DNA of 64,000 nt from Ruminococcus sp. YE71. GTDB taxonomy: Bacteria; Bacillota; Clostridia; Oscillospirales; Ruminococcaceae. Under the pieces are notes generated by a model. It was not told where the DNA came from, ran no database searches, and saw only the letters and a program-made list of their open reading frames with translations. Made by a program: the position numbers and the translations under genes. How positions within the stretch are numbered: the stretch's first letter is position 1; every line of letters starts with the position of its first letter. Location of the stretch: contig NZ_FPIR01000010.1 in assembly GCF_900119155.1 (NCBI RefSeq), positions 74,786 to 138,785 on the forward strand. The letters run 5' to 3'. Below are positions 41,557-49,911 of this stretch, piece after piece.

Positions 41557-41672
41557 TCTTTTCTTGACTCGTTTTCAATTGTAAATTTTTCTCATGAGAG
41601 CAGGCGGCGGCAAAACGTCTGTCTGCTCTTTTGAGCTTATAATCCAAACTTTTAATGAAAGGCTGTGACTGT

Positions 41673-41888
41673 ATGGAGCTTGATTTTAACAAAAACGCAG
41701 ACGCTGCAAAGCGCTTTATCGTTACCGAATCTAACGGCACCGATAACTACTTTGAAGAGATCAAAGTGCTTGTTGACATTATTACAGGCGTAAACTACCT
41801 CTACGCAAGAGGAAGCGGAGCCGGTGCGGGTCTTTCCGTAATGGTCGATGCCAACGGCAAGCCCATCGTTACTCCCGTTAATCATTGA
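41673..41888 (+). CDS. Small DUF6440-like protein
   Basis: Protein of 71 residues: RFIVTESNGTDNYFEEIKVLVDIITGVNYLYARGSG and a C-terminal DANGKPIVTPVN, the same plan as the next gene. The repeated core is a Tyr-rich beta hairpin (TGVNYLY) followed by GKP-I/V-T-P. I start at 41673, nine bases after AAAGG. Its function is unknown. It sits between serC and serA. Confidence 0.75.
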   Translation: MELDFNKNADAAKRFIVTESNGTDNYFEEIKVLVDIITGVNYLYARGSGAGAGLSVMVDANGKPIVTPVNH

Positions 41889-41898
41889 GGTGAATGAT

Positions 41899-42093
41899 AT
41901 GGCAAAAAATGATAACAAACGCTTTGTCAAGGTTTTTGGCGAAGGCAGTCTTGTTGCAAAGGAGATCTATGTTGACCGCGAGACAGGTATCAACTACCTC
42001 TTTATTGCAGAAGGCTACGCAGGCGGGCTCACTCCCCTGCTCGGCCGCGACGGAAAACCCGTCATCACACCCATCAATGATTTTGATGAATAA
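41899..42093 (+). CDS. Small DUF6440-family protein
   Basis: Protein of 64 residues with RFVKVFGEGSLVAKEIYVDRETGINYLFIAEGYAGGLTPLLGRDGKPVITP, the typical DUF6440 sequence. GAGGTGA precedes the ATG, ten bases after the previous stop. The two neighbours probably arose by tandem duplication. The family has no known role. Confidence 0.85.
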   Translation: MAKNDNKRFVKVFGEGSLVAKEIYVDRETGINYLFIAEGYAGGLTPLLGRDGKPVITPINDFDE

Positions 42094-42117
42094 TCTATAA
42101 GAAAGGTACGAAGTAAA

Positions 42118-43269
42118 ATGTATAATATCCTTACACTTAACAAGATCGCTGCCTGCGGTACTTCCATCTTCGACGGCAAGTACACTGTAGGCGATGCTGT
42201 AGAGAACCCTACCGGAATCATGGTTCGTTCGGCTAAGATGCACGACATGGAGTTCGGCGCTGATCTGCTCGCTATCGCAAGAGCAGGCGCAGGCGTAAAC
42301 AACATCCCCGTTGACAAGTGCGCTGAGCAGGGTATCGTTGTTTTCAACACCCCAGGTGCTAACGCTAACGCTGTTAAGGAGCTCGCTGTTTGCGGTCTGC
42401 TCCTCGCTTCCAGAAAGATCCCCGAGGCTATCGAGTGGGCTAAGACCCTCAAGGGCAAGGGCGACGAAGTTGGCAAGCTCGTTGAGAAAGGCAAGTCCAA
42501 CTACGCAGGCTGTGAGATCGCAGGAAAGACCCTCGGTCTTATCGGTCTCGGCGCTATCGGCGGCAAGCTCGCTAACATCGCTATTTCCCTCGGCATGAAC
42601 GTTATCGGCTACGACCCGTTCCTGTCCGTAAACGCTGCTCTGAACCTCAAGCCCCAGGTAAAGGTTACCGCTAACATCAACGACATCTACGCTGAGAGCG
42701 ACTACATCTCGCTCCACCTGCCGTTCAACGCTGACACCAAGGATACCATCAACAAGGATACTCTCGCACTCTGCAAGGACGGCGTTCGCATCCTGAACTT
42801 CGCCCGCGGCGAGCTGGTAAACGGTGCTGCTATCGTTGAGGCTCTAGGCAGCGGCAAGGTCGCAAGATACGTTGTTGACTTCCCGAGCGACGAAGTTCTC
42901 GGCGTTGACGGCGTTGTAGCTATCCCCCACCTCGGTGCTTCCACTGAGGAGAGCGAGGATAACTGCGCTGTTATGGCTGCTAACGAGCTCATCGCTTACA
43001 TCGAGAAAGGCGCTATCCTCAACAGCGTGAACTTCCCGAACATCGAGCTTGCAAAGACAGGCGACTCCCTCGTTTGCGTGCTCCACAAGAACGTTCCTGC
43101 TCTGATCTCGCAGATCACTACCGCAGTTGCTGACAAGGGCGCAAACATCGAGAACATGGTAAACAAGTCCAAGAAGGACTGGAGCTGCACCATGCTCGAC
43201 GTTACAGGTTCTGCTGACATCGACGCTATCAAGGCTATCGACGGCGTTGTTAAGGTAAGAGTTCTTTAA
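42118..43269 (+). CDS. serA: D-3-phosphoglycerate dehydrogenase
   Basis: Protein of 383 residues, first enzyme of serine synthesis (3-phosphoglycerate to 3-phosphohydroxypyruvate with NAD). The NAD fold has LGLIGLGAIGGKLANIA. The catalytic Arg lies in LNFARGELV and the catalytic His in IPHLGASTEESEDN. A C-terminal ACT domain (about 320-383) suggests feedback control by an amino acid such as serine. The ribosome site is AGAAAGG. The stop overlaps the next ATG. Confidence 0.93.
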   Translation: MYNILTLNKIAACGTSIFDGKYTVGDAVENPTGIMVRSAKMHDMEFGADLLAIARAGAGVNNIPVDKCAEQGIVVFNTPGANANAVKELAVCGLLLASRKIPEAIEWAKTLKGKGDEVGKLVEKGKSNYAGCEIAGKTLGLIGLGAIGGKLANIAISLGMNVIGYDPFLSVNAALNLKPQVKVTANINDIYAESDYISLHLPFNADTKDTINKDTLALCKDGVRILNFARGELVNGAAIVEALGSGKVARYVVDFPSDEVLGVDGVVAIPHLGASTEESEDNCAVMAANELIAYIEKGAILNSVNFPNIELAKTGDSLVCVLHKNVPALISQITTAVADKGANIENMVNKSKKDWSCTMLDVTGSADIDAIKAIDGVVKVRVL

Positions 43270-43562
43270 TGAATGAACTTTTCGGGCTGATACTGTGGAT
43301 GGGGCTGCCGACGGCGGCTGTACAGTCTGCGTATCTGCTCGCTGAACGCAGGTTCGCATTCACGGGGCGACTCGCCGACAGGCTGACGTTCCTCAGAACG
43401 CACAAGGCGGCGGTGCAGCTTGCGAGCGTGCTTGTGTTCATACTCGGCTTCGGGACTGTGTGTCTCCTCTGCGGCATCCGCCGTGAGGTGTACTTTGCGG
43501 TCTGCGGAGCGTATATAGGGCTGATAAACGGCGTCGCTGTTGCAGTTATGCACGAGGACTGA
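43269..43562 (+). CDS. Small membrane protein behind serA
   Basis: Protein of 97 residues with three hydrophobic segments (about 3-22, 48-67, 71-91). The start overlaps the serA stop (TAATG), so it is translationally coupled. I do not recognise it. A terminator follows. Confidence 0.6.
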   Translation: MNELFGLILWMGLPTAAVQSAYLLAERRFAFTGRLADRLTFLRTHKAAVQLASVLVFILGFGTVCLLCGIRREVYFAVCGAYIGLINGVAVAVMHED

Positions 43563-43588
43563 ACCGCTTCCAGCTGTACAAAAATAAT

Positions 43589-43627
43589 CCCTCATTCCGA
43601 TCAATTTCGGGATGAGGGTGTTTTTTT
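43589..43627 (+). terminator. Terminator of the serine operon
   Basis: CCCTCATTCCG and CGGGATGAGGG form an 11-bp stem with one G-U pair, followed by TG and seven T. Confidence 0.9.
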
Positions 43628-43631
43628 GTAT

Positions 43632-44420
43632 TCATCCGAGTGCCACGTCGAGTATCATCATAATGAGAAATCCCGACATCGTGCCGAAAGTCCCGACGTG
43701 CGAACCTGCGAGCTTCGCTTCGGGGATGAGCTCTTCCACTACCACGTAGAGCATCGCGCCAGCCGCAAAGCTCAGCAGCCAGGGCAGCAGCTGTTCGGCT
43801 GTGCCTGCCACGAACACGGTCAGGATGCCCGTCACAGGCTCGACCAGACCCGACAGCATCCCCCAGACGAACGCCCTGCTCTTTTTCATGCCCGACTGCA
43901 CCAGCGGCAGGGAGATCGCCGCGCCTTCGGGGAAGTTCTGTATCCCCATGCCGATCGCCAGCGCGGTCGCAGACGCCAGCAGAACGCCGCTGTTCTGACG
44001 TGCCGCCAGAGCGAACGCCACTCCCACAGCCATCCCCTCGGGGATGTTGTGAAGGGTTATGGCGAAGATGAGCATCGCCGTGTGTCCGAGGCTCTTTCGG
44101 ACACCCTCGGGACGGTCTGCGCCTGCATGAAACGCAGGCAGCAGCTTATCGAGCAGCATCAGGAACGCCACCCCCAGCGAGAAACCGCCTGCCGCAGGCA
44201 CCCAGCCGATCCGTCCCAGCTGTTCCGCCTTGTCGATGGCGGGGATGAGCAGGCTCCACACCGAAGCCGCGATCATCACCCCTGCCGCAAAACCCAGCGA
44301 ACAACGGTTGAGTCGGTCGGATGGTCGGGACTTTCGGAACACGAACACAGCCGCCGCGCCAAGAGTCGTCATCGAAAAAGTAAAGCCCGTTCCGAGCGCC
44401 GCAAAAAGTACACCGTTCAT
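43632..44420 (-). CDS. ZIP-family metal transporter
   Basis: Membrane protein of 262 residues with eight helices. The metal-site motifs are TLHNIPEGMAVGV in helix four and IGMGIQNFPEGAAISLPL in helix five, as in ZupT-like ZIP proteins that carry Zn2+, Fe2+ or Mn2+ into the cytoplasm. I start at 44420, six bases after GAGGT; the ATG six bases upstream abuts that site. No Zur- or Fur-like operator is obvious. Confidence 0.92.
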   Translation of the reverse strand: MNGVLFAALGTGFTFSMTTLGAAAVFVFRKSRPSDRLNRCSLGFAAGVMIAASVWSLLIPAIDKAEQLGRIGWVPAAGGFSLGVAFLMLLDKLLPAFHAGADRPEGVRKSLGHTAMLIFAITLHNIPEGMAVGVAFALAARQNSGVLLASATALAIGMGIQNFPEGAAISLPLVQSGMKKSRAFVWGMLSGLVEPVTGILTVFVAGTAEQLLPWLLSFAAGAMLYVVVEELIPEAKLAGSHVGTFGTMSGFLIMMILDVALG

Positions 44421-44548
44421 AAACATACCTCATTTTACATAAAAATGCTTTTAATAGCATTTTATGCCGCTTTATGAAAAATGTGACAGCGAATAAACCG
44501 CCGTCGGACGGGCATAATAAGCTCATCAACGTAAGGCAGGTGATAAAA

Positions 44549-44758
44549 GTGCTTGACAGGATAGCTTTACTGCTGCTGATCATCGGCGGCGTAAACTGGG
44601 GGCTGCTTGGCATCTTCCAGTTCGATCTTGTGGCGTTCATTTTCGGCGGACAGGCGGCTGTGCTTAGCCGAGTGATCTATGTGCTCGTAGGTATCAGCGC
44701 CATCTGGTGTATCTCGCTCTTTTTCAAGGAGCAGGATATGCTCGAAGCGCGAAGCTGA
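44549..44758 (+). CDS. DUF378 small membrane protein
   Basis: Protein of 69 residues with two helices: LDRIALLLLIIGGVNWGLLGIFQFDLVAFIFG and SRVIYVLVGISAIWCI, matching DUF378. I start at the GTG at 44549, which has AAGGCAGGTGAT upstream; an ATG at 44474 would add 25 polar residues unusual for the family. Its function is unknown. Confidence 0.85.
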   Translation: MLDRIALLLLIIGGVNWGLLGIFQFDLVAFIFGGQAAVLSRVIYVLVGISAIWCISLFFKEQDMLEARS

Positions 44759-44767
44759 CCCGGGCGG

Positions 44768-44892
44768 AGTGCTGCTTGGTGCGGACAGCACCGCGGAGAG
44801 TATGAGCATTCTTTCGGCCAAATACGGCGCGGGCTTGCGCGGACGAAAAATGTGAGCTGCTCACCCGTCCGCTGCCCGTGCCAAGCAGCACT
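44768..44892. repeat. Fold-back element with 12-bp perfect ends
   Basis: AGTGCTGCTTGG (44768-44779) is the exact complement of CCAAGCAGCACT (44881-44892). Inside, GCGGAC (44781) pairs with GTCCGC (44867), a second GCGGACG at about 44849 can compete for the same arm, and GTGAGCTGCTCAC forms a small hairpin. It is a GC-rich multi-branched structure with no gene. Confidence 0.6.
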
Positions 44893-44915
44893 TCGCGTAC
44901 ATAATTAAAGTTGCC

Positions 44916-45204
44916 TGCGGGTTTTACTGGGGGAAACCTTTCTGAAGAAAGGTTCTCCCCCAGACCCCTTTCCAAAGACTTTTAATATGTCGTTCGTTAT
45001 TTGTGTTCGGGAAGATAGACTCTCTACATTTCATGAGATTCAATCTTACGAATACGCTCAACGGTGCGTTACGATCTCATGAACGTCTTTGGGGCAAGGG
45101 GCAGTAAAAAATAAAACCTCAATCATCCCGACTTGCACAATGTAAGGAATAACAACCAAAAAGCCAAAAAGTATAAAAAGTTTTAGTTAGGGGGGCTCCC
45201 CCAA
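44916..45204 (+). repeat. Dispersed MITE-like repeat, family A copy 3
   Basis: Starts TGCGGGTTTTACTGGGGG, has the AACCTTTC-TGAA-GAAAGGTT hairpin, CCAAAGACTTTTAATATGTCG, CATTTCATGAGATT and GAACGTCTTT, and ends with AAAAAGTATAAAAAGTTTTAG and GGGGGGCTCCCCC, a shortened inverted copy of the left end. It lies just downstream of the serpin gene. Confidence 0.85.
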
Positions 45205-45271
45205 GAGTACCCGCAGCCGGCACCGCAAACCGATTTTAGCCACTATTGGCAGCCTGTCGGATCAAACGCAA

Positions 45272-45304
45272 AGAGACTTCCGACACTTAGTATCGGAAGT
45301 CTCT
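45272..45304 (-). terminator. Hairpin terminating the serpin transcript
   Basis: AGAGACTTCCGA and TCGGAAGTCTCT are a perfect 12-bp stem. The T-run on the minus strand is weak (TTTGCGTTT). Confidence 0.65.
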
Positions 45305-45349
45305 GCTGAATTACTTATTAATCGCGACCTTCTGAATATGCTCCTTTTT

Positions 45350-46660
45350 TCATCTGATGTCGTTTACACAGCCGATGAAGACGGGGATGTTGTTCTGGGT
45401 GTCGATTATCGTGTAGATAAACGGGCGGTCGAGATAGACCTGCTTGGTCTCGCGCTCCTCGGGCAGTGCACAGGCTTCGTCCGCGAAAGCCGCCGTGACT
45501 GCCGCGGCTCTTGTGCCGTTTCGGTCAAGCTCGATGTGCGTCTTGTGGATGACCTTGCTGATAAACAGATCGGCATCCTTCGTCATACCGCCGAACTGTG
45601 CCGCGCTGTCGTCAAACGCGCGTTTAATGCCCATGTCCGCAAGGGTTTTCTTGATGTCAGAACCCCAGTCGTAGGTGAACTCGGGCAGCTTGCAGTCAAC
45701 ATCGTATTCGTAGGAACGGTTCTCGAAAAGCGAGGTCAACGTGTCGCCAGTCATCGAAGCCGCATAGTCGGAAACGCTGGTGCCCTCGTTCGGCAGCACC
45801 GCCATGAACGCATAGCCGCCGTCGTAGTACTTCACAAAGCCCGTGGCACTTCCGTCCTCTACGTACTGCGACTCGGTACTGTGGAGCATGGTGACGTCCT
45901 TCTCGGAGCCGTCAGCGGCGCGGAATATGCCGTTCTCGCACTGGTAGTCCTCGTACTGCTCCTGCCACTCCGCTTCAAAGCAGACCGCGTTGATAAGCAC
46001 CATCCTCGTATTGGCGTCGATGCTTTCGGGAGTCAGCATTTTGTCAATCATGCCGTTGGTCTTGTCGCTGCACCAGATGTTGATGTCGTCCACGGTCGAA
46101 GAGTCCATCGGGGTCAGCACGGTATCCGCGCCGAAAACGTCCGCGACGGTGTTGAGATAATTCGGCTCGACGTTCAGACCGTTTTGAATCCACGCGGAAT
46201 TCGCGCAGCTCATGTTGAACAGCTCTTTGAGCTCGGGGGCGTTCTGATTTTTGAACAGCTCCTTCGCACCGCTGTTGAGCGTGTCGAGGTCGCCGCCGAT
46301 GAGGGTCTTAGTCAGCTCGTCGAGAGTCTCGCCCTCAGCGCCATTTGCGACCATGCCCATGCACATCAGCACCGACTCGGGCGAGATCAGCACGTTCTCA
46401 CTTCCCTGCTCCGCCATGACGTGCTTGAACATCTCCGCCGAGAAATTCGCCGCACCCTTGGTGAACCCGTCCGAATTGGCTGCCGTGACGCTGCTCGACG
46501 AAGTGTCAGCCTTCAAAACCTCAGCCGATATCCTGCTCTCAGACGCGCTCACAGAACCACTCGCCGACTTGCCTGCGCTCTCCGCCGTCTCCGCAACACT
46601 TCCGCATCCCGCAAACGCCAGCGCCGCCGCTGCCATACCTGCAATAAATCTTCTTTTCAT
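45350..46660 (-). CDS. Serpin (serine protease inhibitor) lipoprotein
   Basis: Protein of 436 residues. The start at 46660 follows GGAGGAG. A lipoprotein signal ends in FAGC (about 18-21), then a Ser/Ala-rich linker and a full serpin fold (about 70-436): SPESVLMCMGMVANGAEGETLDEL, LINAVCFEAEWQEQY, ISKVIHKTHIELDRNGTRAAAVTA and a C-terminal DRPFIYTIIDTQNNIPVFIGCV. The hinge GTRAAAVTA has small residues, as in inhibitory serpins, so it probably traps serine or cysteine proteases outside the cell. It is flanked by two copies of the MITE-like repeat. Confidence 0.93.
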   Translation of the reverse strand: MKRRFIAGMAAAALAFAGCGSVAETAESAGKSASGSVSASESRISAEVLKADTSSSSVTAANSDGFTKGAANFSAEMFKHVMAEQGSENVLISPESVLMCMGMVANGAEGETLDELTKTLIGGDLDTLNSGAKELFKNQNAPELKELFNMSCANSAWIQNGLNVEPNYLNTVADVFGADTVLTPMDSSTVDDINIWCSDKTNGMIDKMLTPESIDANTRMVLINAVCFEAEWQEQYEDYQCENGIFRAADGSEKDVTMLHSTESQYVEDGSATGFVKYYDGGYAFMAVLPNEGTSVSDYAASMTGDTLTSLFENRSYEYDVDCKLPEFTYDWGSDIKKTLADMGIKRAFDDSAAQFGGMTKDADLFISKVIHKTHIELDRNGTRAAAVTAAFADEACALPEERETKQVYLDRPFIYTIIDTQNNIPVFIGCVNDIR

Positions 46661-46721
46661 AACGATCTCCTCCATTTTTGTCTCCTTGCCCTTCTTGGGT
46701 TTTGCTATTTATCCTCATGAG

Positions 46722-47033
46722 TGCGGGTTTAGCTGGTGAAACCCGTCTTAGCTTCGCACGGTTAGAAGAAACGTTCTTCCCCAGACCCTTTTCCAAAGAC
46801 TTTTAAGATGTTGAAAGTCGGATGTGTTCGGAAAAATAGTCTCTCACCGCATTTTTTTGCAATCATGAACGTCTTTTTGGCAAGGGGCTCACTATCTAAC
46901 AAGAGAACCACAATCTTTCCAACCAACTCTATCTTTGGAAGAATATCTCCCCTTGCCAAAAAGTATTAAAAGTTTTAGTGAGGGGGTTTGGGGGAAGACC
47001 CTTTTTCAAAAGGGTCTCCCCCAAGTCACACAA
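46722..47033 (+). repeat. Dispersed MITE-like repeat, family A copy 4, with both ends
   Basis: The most complete copy. The left end (46736-46806) and the right end (46958-47033: GTATTAAAAGTTTTAG, GGGGGAAGACCC, TTTTTCA, GGGTCTCCCCC) are imperfect inverted repeats of about 60 bases, each with its own hairpin. The left hairpin is interrupted by CTTAGCTTCGCACGG. The inner motif CATGAACGTCTTTTTGGCAA is kept. Confidence 0.85.
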
Positions 47034-47107
47034 CCCGAAGGTGTTTTTCAGGGCGGTTGATGCCCTTTGATTATTATGACGTAAAACGGAGGAGGAATAT
47101 TACAGGT

Positions 47108-47572
47108 TTAGAAAAAAAATTTCATTTCGTGGTATTCCGAGGCGGTGTCCTCGAAGCCGAGGGAGCGGTAGAGGTGGTAGCCTGCGTCTGTTGCTTTGAG
47201 TTCGACGTGGTCGAGCTGCTGTTCTTCGGCATCGTCGAGAAGGAGCTCCATGAGCCTGCGTGCGGCGCCCTGTCTGCGGTATTCGGGGCGGGTGTAGACG
47301 TTGAACACCACGCCGACTCTCCCCCTCGGGAACGAAGGGGAGGGCGGCTTCTCGACGGTGAGAAGAAGGCAGCAGGCGGCGATCTCGTCACCCTCGCGGG
47401 CAACGAACGCGGTCATATCGCGGCCGAGGTGAGCACGGAAATAGTCGAGCAGTCTCAGCCGCAGAACGCCAAGCTCCTCCTCGGGTATCTCGCCGTGGTC
47501 GTCCAGCAGATAGGCGGCTCTGAGCTCGGTAAGGGTGCCGATATCGTCCAATGACGCTTTTTCAAATCTCAT
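47108..47572 (-). CDS. GNAT-family N-acetyltransferase
   Basis: Protein of 154 residues with the acetyl-CoA-binding motif VYTRPEYRRQGAARRLMELLL (about 92-112) and the later LKATDAGYHLYRSLGFED typical of GNAT enzymes. The substrate is unknown. It starts six bases after the stop of the cyclase gene, so the two form an operon. Confidence 0.9.
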   Translation of the reverse strand: MRFEKASLDDIGTLTELRAAYLLDDHGEIPEEELGVLRLRLLDYFRAHLGRDMTAFVAREGDEIAACCLLLTVEKPPSPSFPRGRVGVVFNVYTRPEYRRQGAARRLMELLLDDAEEQQLDHVELKATDAGYHLYRSLGFEDTASEYHEMKFFF

Positions 47573-47578
47573 GGCGCG

Positions 47579-48160
47579 TCATCTCATAAGTATCGCACGG
47601 CAGGGCGAACCGTCCGCGCCGCCGAGATTCAGCGGAGCGGCACAGAGAGTATAGCGCCCCTCCTCGACCCCGTCGAGCACGATGCCTTCGAGCAGCACGA
47701 CCCCTGCGCCCAGCAGGATAAGATGCACTTCCATCGGGGCTTCTTCGGGGCCGACCGTCTGCGATTCGTTGCCGAGCAGCTTGACGCCTGCCGCAGCGAA
47801 GACCTCGGCAGCGTCGGCACAGACCGTCAGCTTTCCAGCGAGCAGGATGCGCTCCGCCGCGCCCACACCCTTAGCCTCGCAAAGAATGTCCTCGGCATCC
47901 TCGGCGTGTATCTCGCCCGAGCGCTTCACTACGCAGCAGTCGCCCACAAAGCTGTCGAGGGGGACGCTGTCGATGGTTTTGCCGTCGTTGATGAAATGGT
48001 AGGGCGCGTCAACGTGAGTGCCGTTGTGAGCGCACATCGAAAAGGCCGTCAGATTGCAGACCGCACCGTCGGAAATGCTGAGCTTGACCTCGCGCACAGG
48101 CTGAGGGTCGCCCGGGAAGACCTTGCAGGAAAAGACCTCCTGCGAAATGTCGATAATCAT
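47579..48160 (-). CDS. Cyclase / kynurenine-formamidase-like hydrolase
   Basis: Protein of 193 residues of the metal-dependent cyclase family (PF04199), which includes kynurenine formamidase. The metal-site motif is HNGTHVDAPYHF (about 52-63). The start at 48160 follows GGAGGTTC; an upstream start seven codons earlier lies before this site. It is followed by a GNAT gene. No tryptophan-degradation genes are nearby, so the substrate is open. Confidence 0.88.
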   Translation of the reverse strand: MIIDISQEVFSCKVFPGDPQPVREVKLSISDGAVCNLTAFSMCAHNGTHVDAPYHFINDGKTIDSVPLDSFVGDCCVVKRSGEIHAEDAEDILCEAKGVGAAERILLAGKLTVCADAAEVFAAAGVKLLGNESQTVGPEEAPMEVHLILLGAGVVLLEGIVLDGVEEGRYTLCAAPLNLGGADGSPCRAILMR

Positions 48161-48233
48161 TCTGAACCTCCATATGTCCAAAAAAGAAAACTGCCTATTT
48201 ACAAAAGTGTGCCGGGGGGGCGTGGTGCTGACT

Positions 48234-48425
48234 GCGGGTTTTTACTGGGGGAAACCTTTCTGAAGAAAGGTTCTCCCCCAGACCCCTTTCCAAAGACTTT
48301 TAATATGTCGTTCGTTAGTTGTGGTCGTGGAGATAGACTCTCACGACTTTTCTGCACTCATGAACGTCTTTTTGGCATGGCGCAAACTATAAAACTACAA
48401 TCTTCCCGGCAACACAAAAGTAACA
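48234..48425 (+). repeat. Dispersed MITE-like repeat, family A copy 5
   Basis: The left 85 bases are almost identical to copy 3 (TGCGGGTTTTTACTGGGGG, the AAGAAAGG hairpin, CCAAAGACTTTTAATATGTCG), and CATGAACGTCTTTTTGGCA is present. The right end is missing. Confidence 0.85.
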
Positions 48426-48438
48426 TGGGTAACGAAAA

Positions 48439-48470
48439 GGCAGCACCGTACAGCGTAGTACGATGCTGCC
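48439..48470 (-). terminator. Terminator of the hydrolase gene
   Basis: GGCAGCA and TGCTGCC pair with an inner GTAC/GTAC pair. On the minus strand CTTTTC follows. Confidence 0.65.
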
Positions 48471-48501
48471 TACATATAGTATAGCACATTCACAGAAAAT
48501 G

Positions 48502-49311
48502 TCAAGAGACAAATTCGATGATTGCCTTCGCGGTCTCTTTCTGCTGCTGTTCGGCGGTTATCTCGGCGGCGCCGTCGCCCTCCTGTTCGCCGTAGCAGCC
48601 GAAATAGGAGTGATTGCCGCCGCGAACCTCGACCTCGCGGTGTTTTTCGGGGTAGTTGGCGCGGTAGTCCTCGAAGTTGTTCCACATGATGACCTCGTCG
48701 TTGCTGCCGTAGACCGACAGAAGCGGCACACTGTTGTCAACAGGCTGAGTGGCGTAGGACGCGAGCATCACCAGCCCCGCGATGTCCTCCGAGTGTTCCG
48801 AGCCGTACATCGAAGCCACGACTCCGCCCAGCGAGTGACCGCTGATATACCACTCGCGGTAGTTGTAATTTCTCATGAAGCGTTCGGCGCAGTCGGTATC
48901 GAAGAAGGCGACGTTGAACGGCATATCTGCCAGAAAGCAGTCGATCCCGCCCCTCGCGAGCCGCTGCATCAGCGGTGCATACGACCTCTCGTCCACGAAC
49001 GCCCCGGGATAAAACACCAGCGCCTTTTCTCTGCCGCTCCCGTCAAAATACCACCCGTGCGAGACCCTCGTGACCCTGACAGCAGGTGTGGTTTCGAGTG
49101 CGGTCAGCGCGGTGATGTCGGGCTTGTAGGACTTCGAGCTGACCACTGCCGACAACGTTACGATGGGCAGAGCCCCGATGAACACCGCGATAAGCGCGGC
49201 AACGGGAAGTTTCAGCTGTCTGTGCGCCAGCTTCGTCACCAGCAGCGTGATGAGCGAACCAAATACAAGAACGAACGAGCCCAGTATGATACAAACGGTA
49301 AAAAAGCGCAT
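48502..49311 (-). CDS. Membrane-anchored alpha/beta hydrolase
   Basis: Protein of 269 residues. Two N-terminal membrane helices (about 5-27 and 36-57) are followed by an alpha/beta hydrolase domain: FYPGAFVDERSYAPL, nucleophile Ser in ISGHSLGGVVASMYG, LSVYGSNDEV with a probable catalytic Asp, and GGNHSYFG with the catalytic His. The catalytic domain probably faces outward. The substrate (ester or lipid) is unknown. AGGAGTTGATC precedes the ATG. Confidence 0.85.
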   Translation of the reverse strand: MRFFTVCIILGSFVLVFGSLITLLVTKLAHRQLKLPVAALIAVFIGALPIVTLSAVVSSKSYKPDITALTALETTPAVRVTRVSHGWYFDGSGREKALVFYPGAFVDERSYAPLMQRLARGGIDCFLADMPFNVAFFDTDCAERFMRNYNYREWYISGHSLGGVVASMYGSEHSEDIAGLVMLASYATQPVDNSVPLLSVYGSNDEVIMWNNFEDYRANYPEKHREVEVRGGNHSYFGCYGEQEGDGAAEITAEQQQKETAKAIIEFVS

Positions 49312-49456
49312 AAGATCAACTCCTTTAACGTATCATATTTCCTCTTTCCATTGTTTCCATACGGACAAGTTATATATACTTTATACTATTTATATTATAT
49401 CATATAAACAGACAATATGTAATTACCGAACAGTAAACATATTTCTAAATTTTCAC

Positions 49457-49491
49457 ACAAAAAATGACTGCACAGTCAAAAGACCATGCAG
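49457..49491 (-). terminator. Terminator of the HU/H1-like operon
   Basis: On the minus strand CTGCATGGTC and GACTGTGCAG pair around TTTT and are followed by TCATTTTTTG. Confidence 0.75.
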
Positions 49492-49530
49492 CCGTAAAAA
49501 ATTCAATATTCTTTTACTGTTGTCTATTTA

Positions 49531-49896
49531 TTAAAGGTCTACCTTACCGTTAACGCTGTCATTTACAACGTAGTAAGCAGCAGAATCCTCAGGCTTGATA
49601 TAAACGCTGATGGACTTGATCGCAGCCTTGTTGTCCTTCTTGTAGTCCGCTTTAGCAGCAGCTACAACAGCAGCAACATCGTACTCTGCTCCGGAGAACT
49701 GGACTTTGACAGCCTCTACAGACTTAACAGCAGATGCCTTCTCAGCGACCTTCTTAGCCTTTTCTGTAGTCTTCTTTGCAGTAGACTTAGCAGCGGTAGC
49801 GGTCTTCTTTGCAGTGGACTTAACCTCTGTAACAGCCTTCTCTGCGGTGTTCTTTACTTCCTCGGCAGCCTTTGCGGCGGTCTTTTTAACAGCCAT
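49531..49896 (-). CDS. Histone-H1-like tail with DUF6465 domain
   Basis: Protein of 121 residues. Residues 1-55 are repeats of Lys/Ala/Thr (KKTAAKAAEE, STAKKTATAAKSTAKKT) like eukaryotic H1 tails and bacterial H1-like proteins, and should bind DNA without sequence preference. Residues about 60-120 (VQFSGAEYDVAAVVAAAKADYKKDN, SISVYIKPEDSAAYYVVND) form the DUF6465 domain. The HU gene lies 15 bases upstream on the same strand, so the two are co-expressed nucleoid proteins. GGAGGATACGAAC precedes the ATG. Confidence 0.85.
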   Translation of the reverse strand: MAVKKTAAKAAEEVKNTAEKAVTEVKSTAKKTATAAKSTAKKTTEKAKKVAEKASAVKSVEAVKVQFSGAEYDVAAVVAAAKADYKKDNKAAIKSISVYIKPEDSAAYYVVNDSVNGKVDL

Positions 49897-49911
49897 GTTC
49901 GTATCCTCCTA

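Noticed and set aside
43626..44477. Plus-strand open frame opposite the ZIP transporter
   Set aside because: It is the complement of a clear eight-helix ZIP protein and has no start signals.
45338..46720. Long plus-strand open frame opposite the serpin gene
   Set aside because: The minus strand encodes a complete serpin with signal peptide and ribosome site. The plus-strand translation has no recognisable domain.
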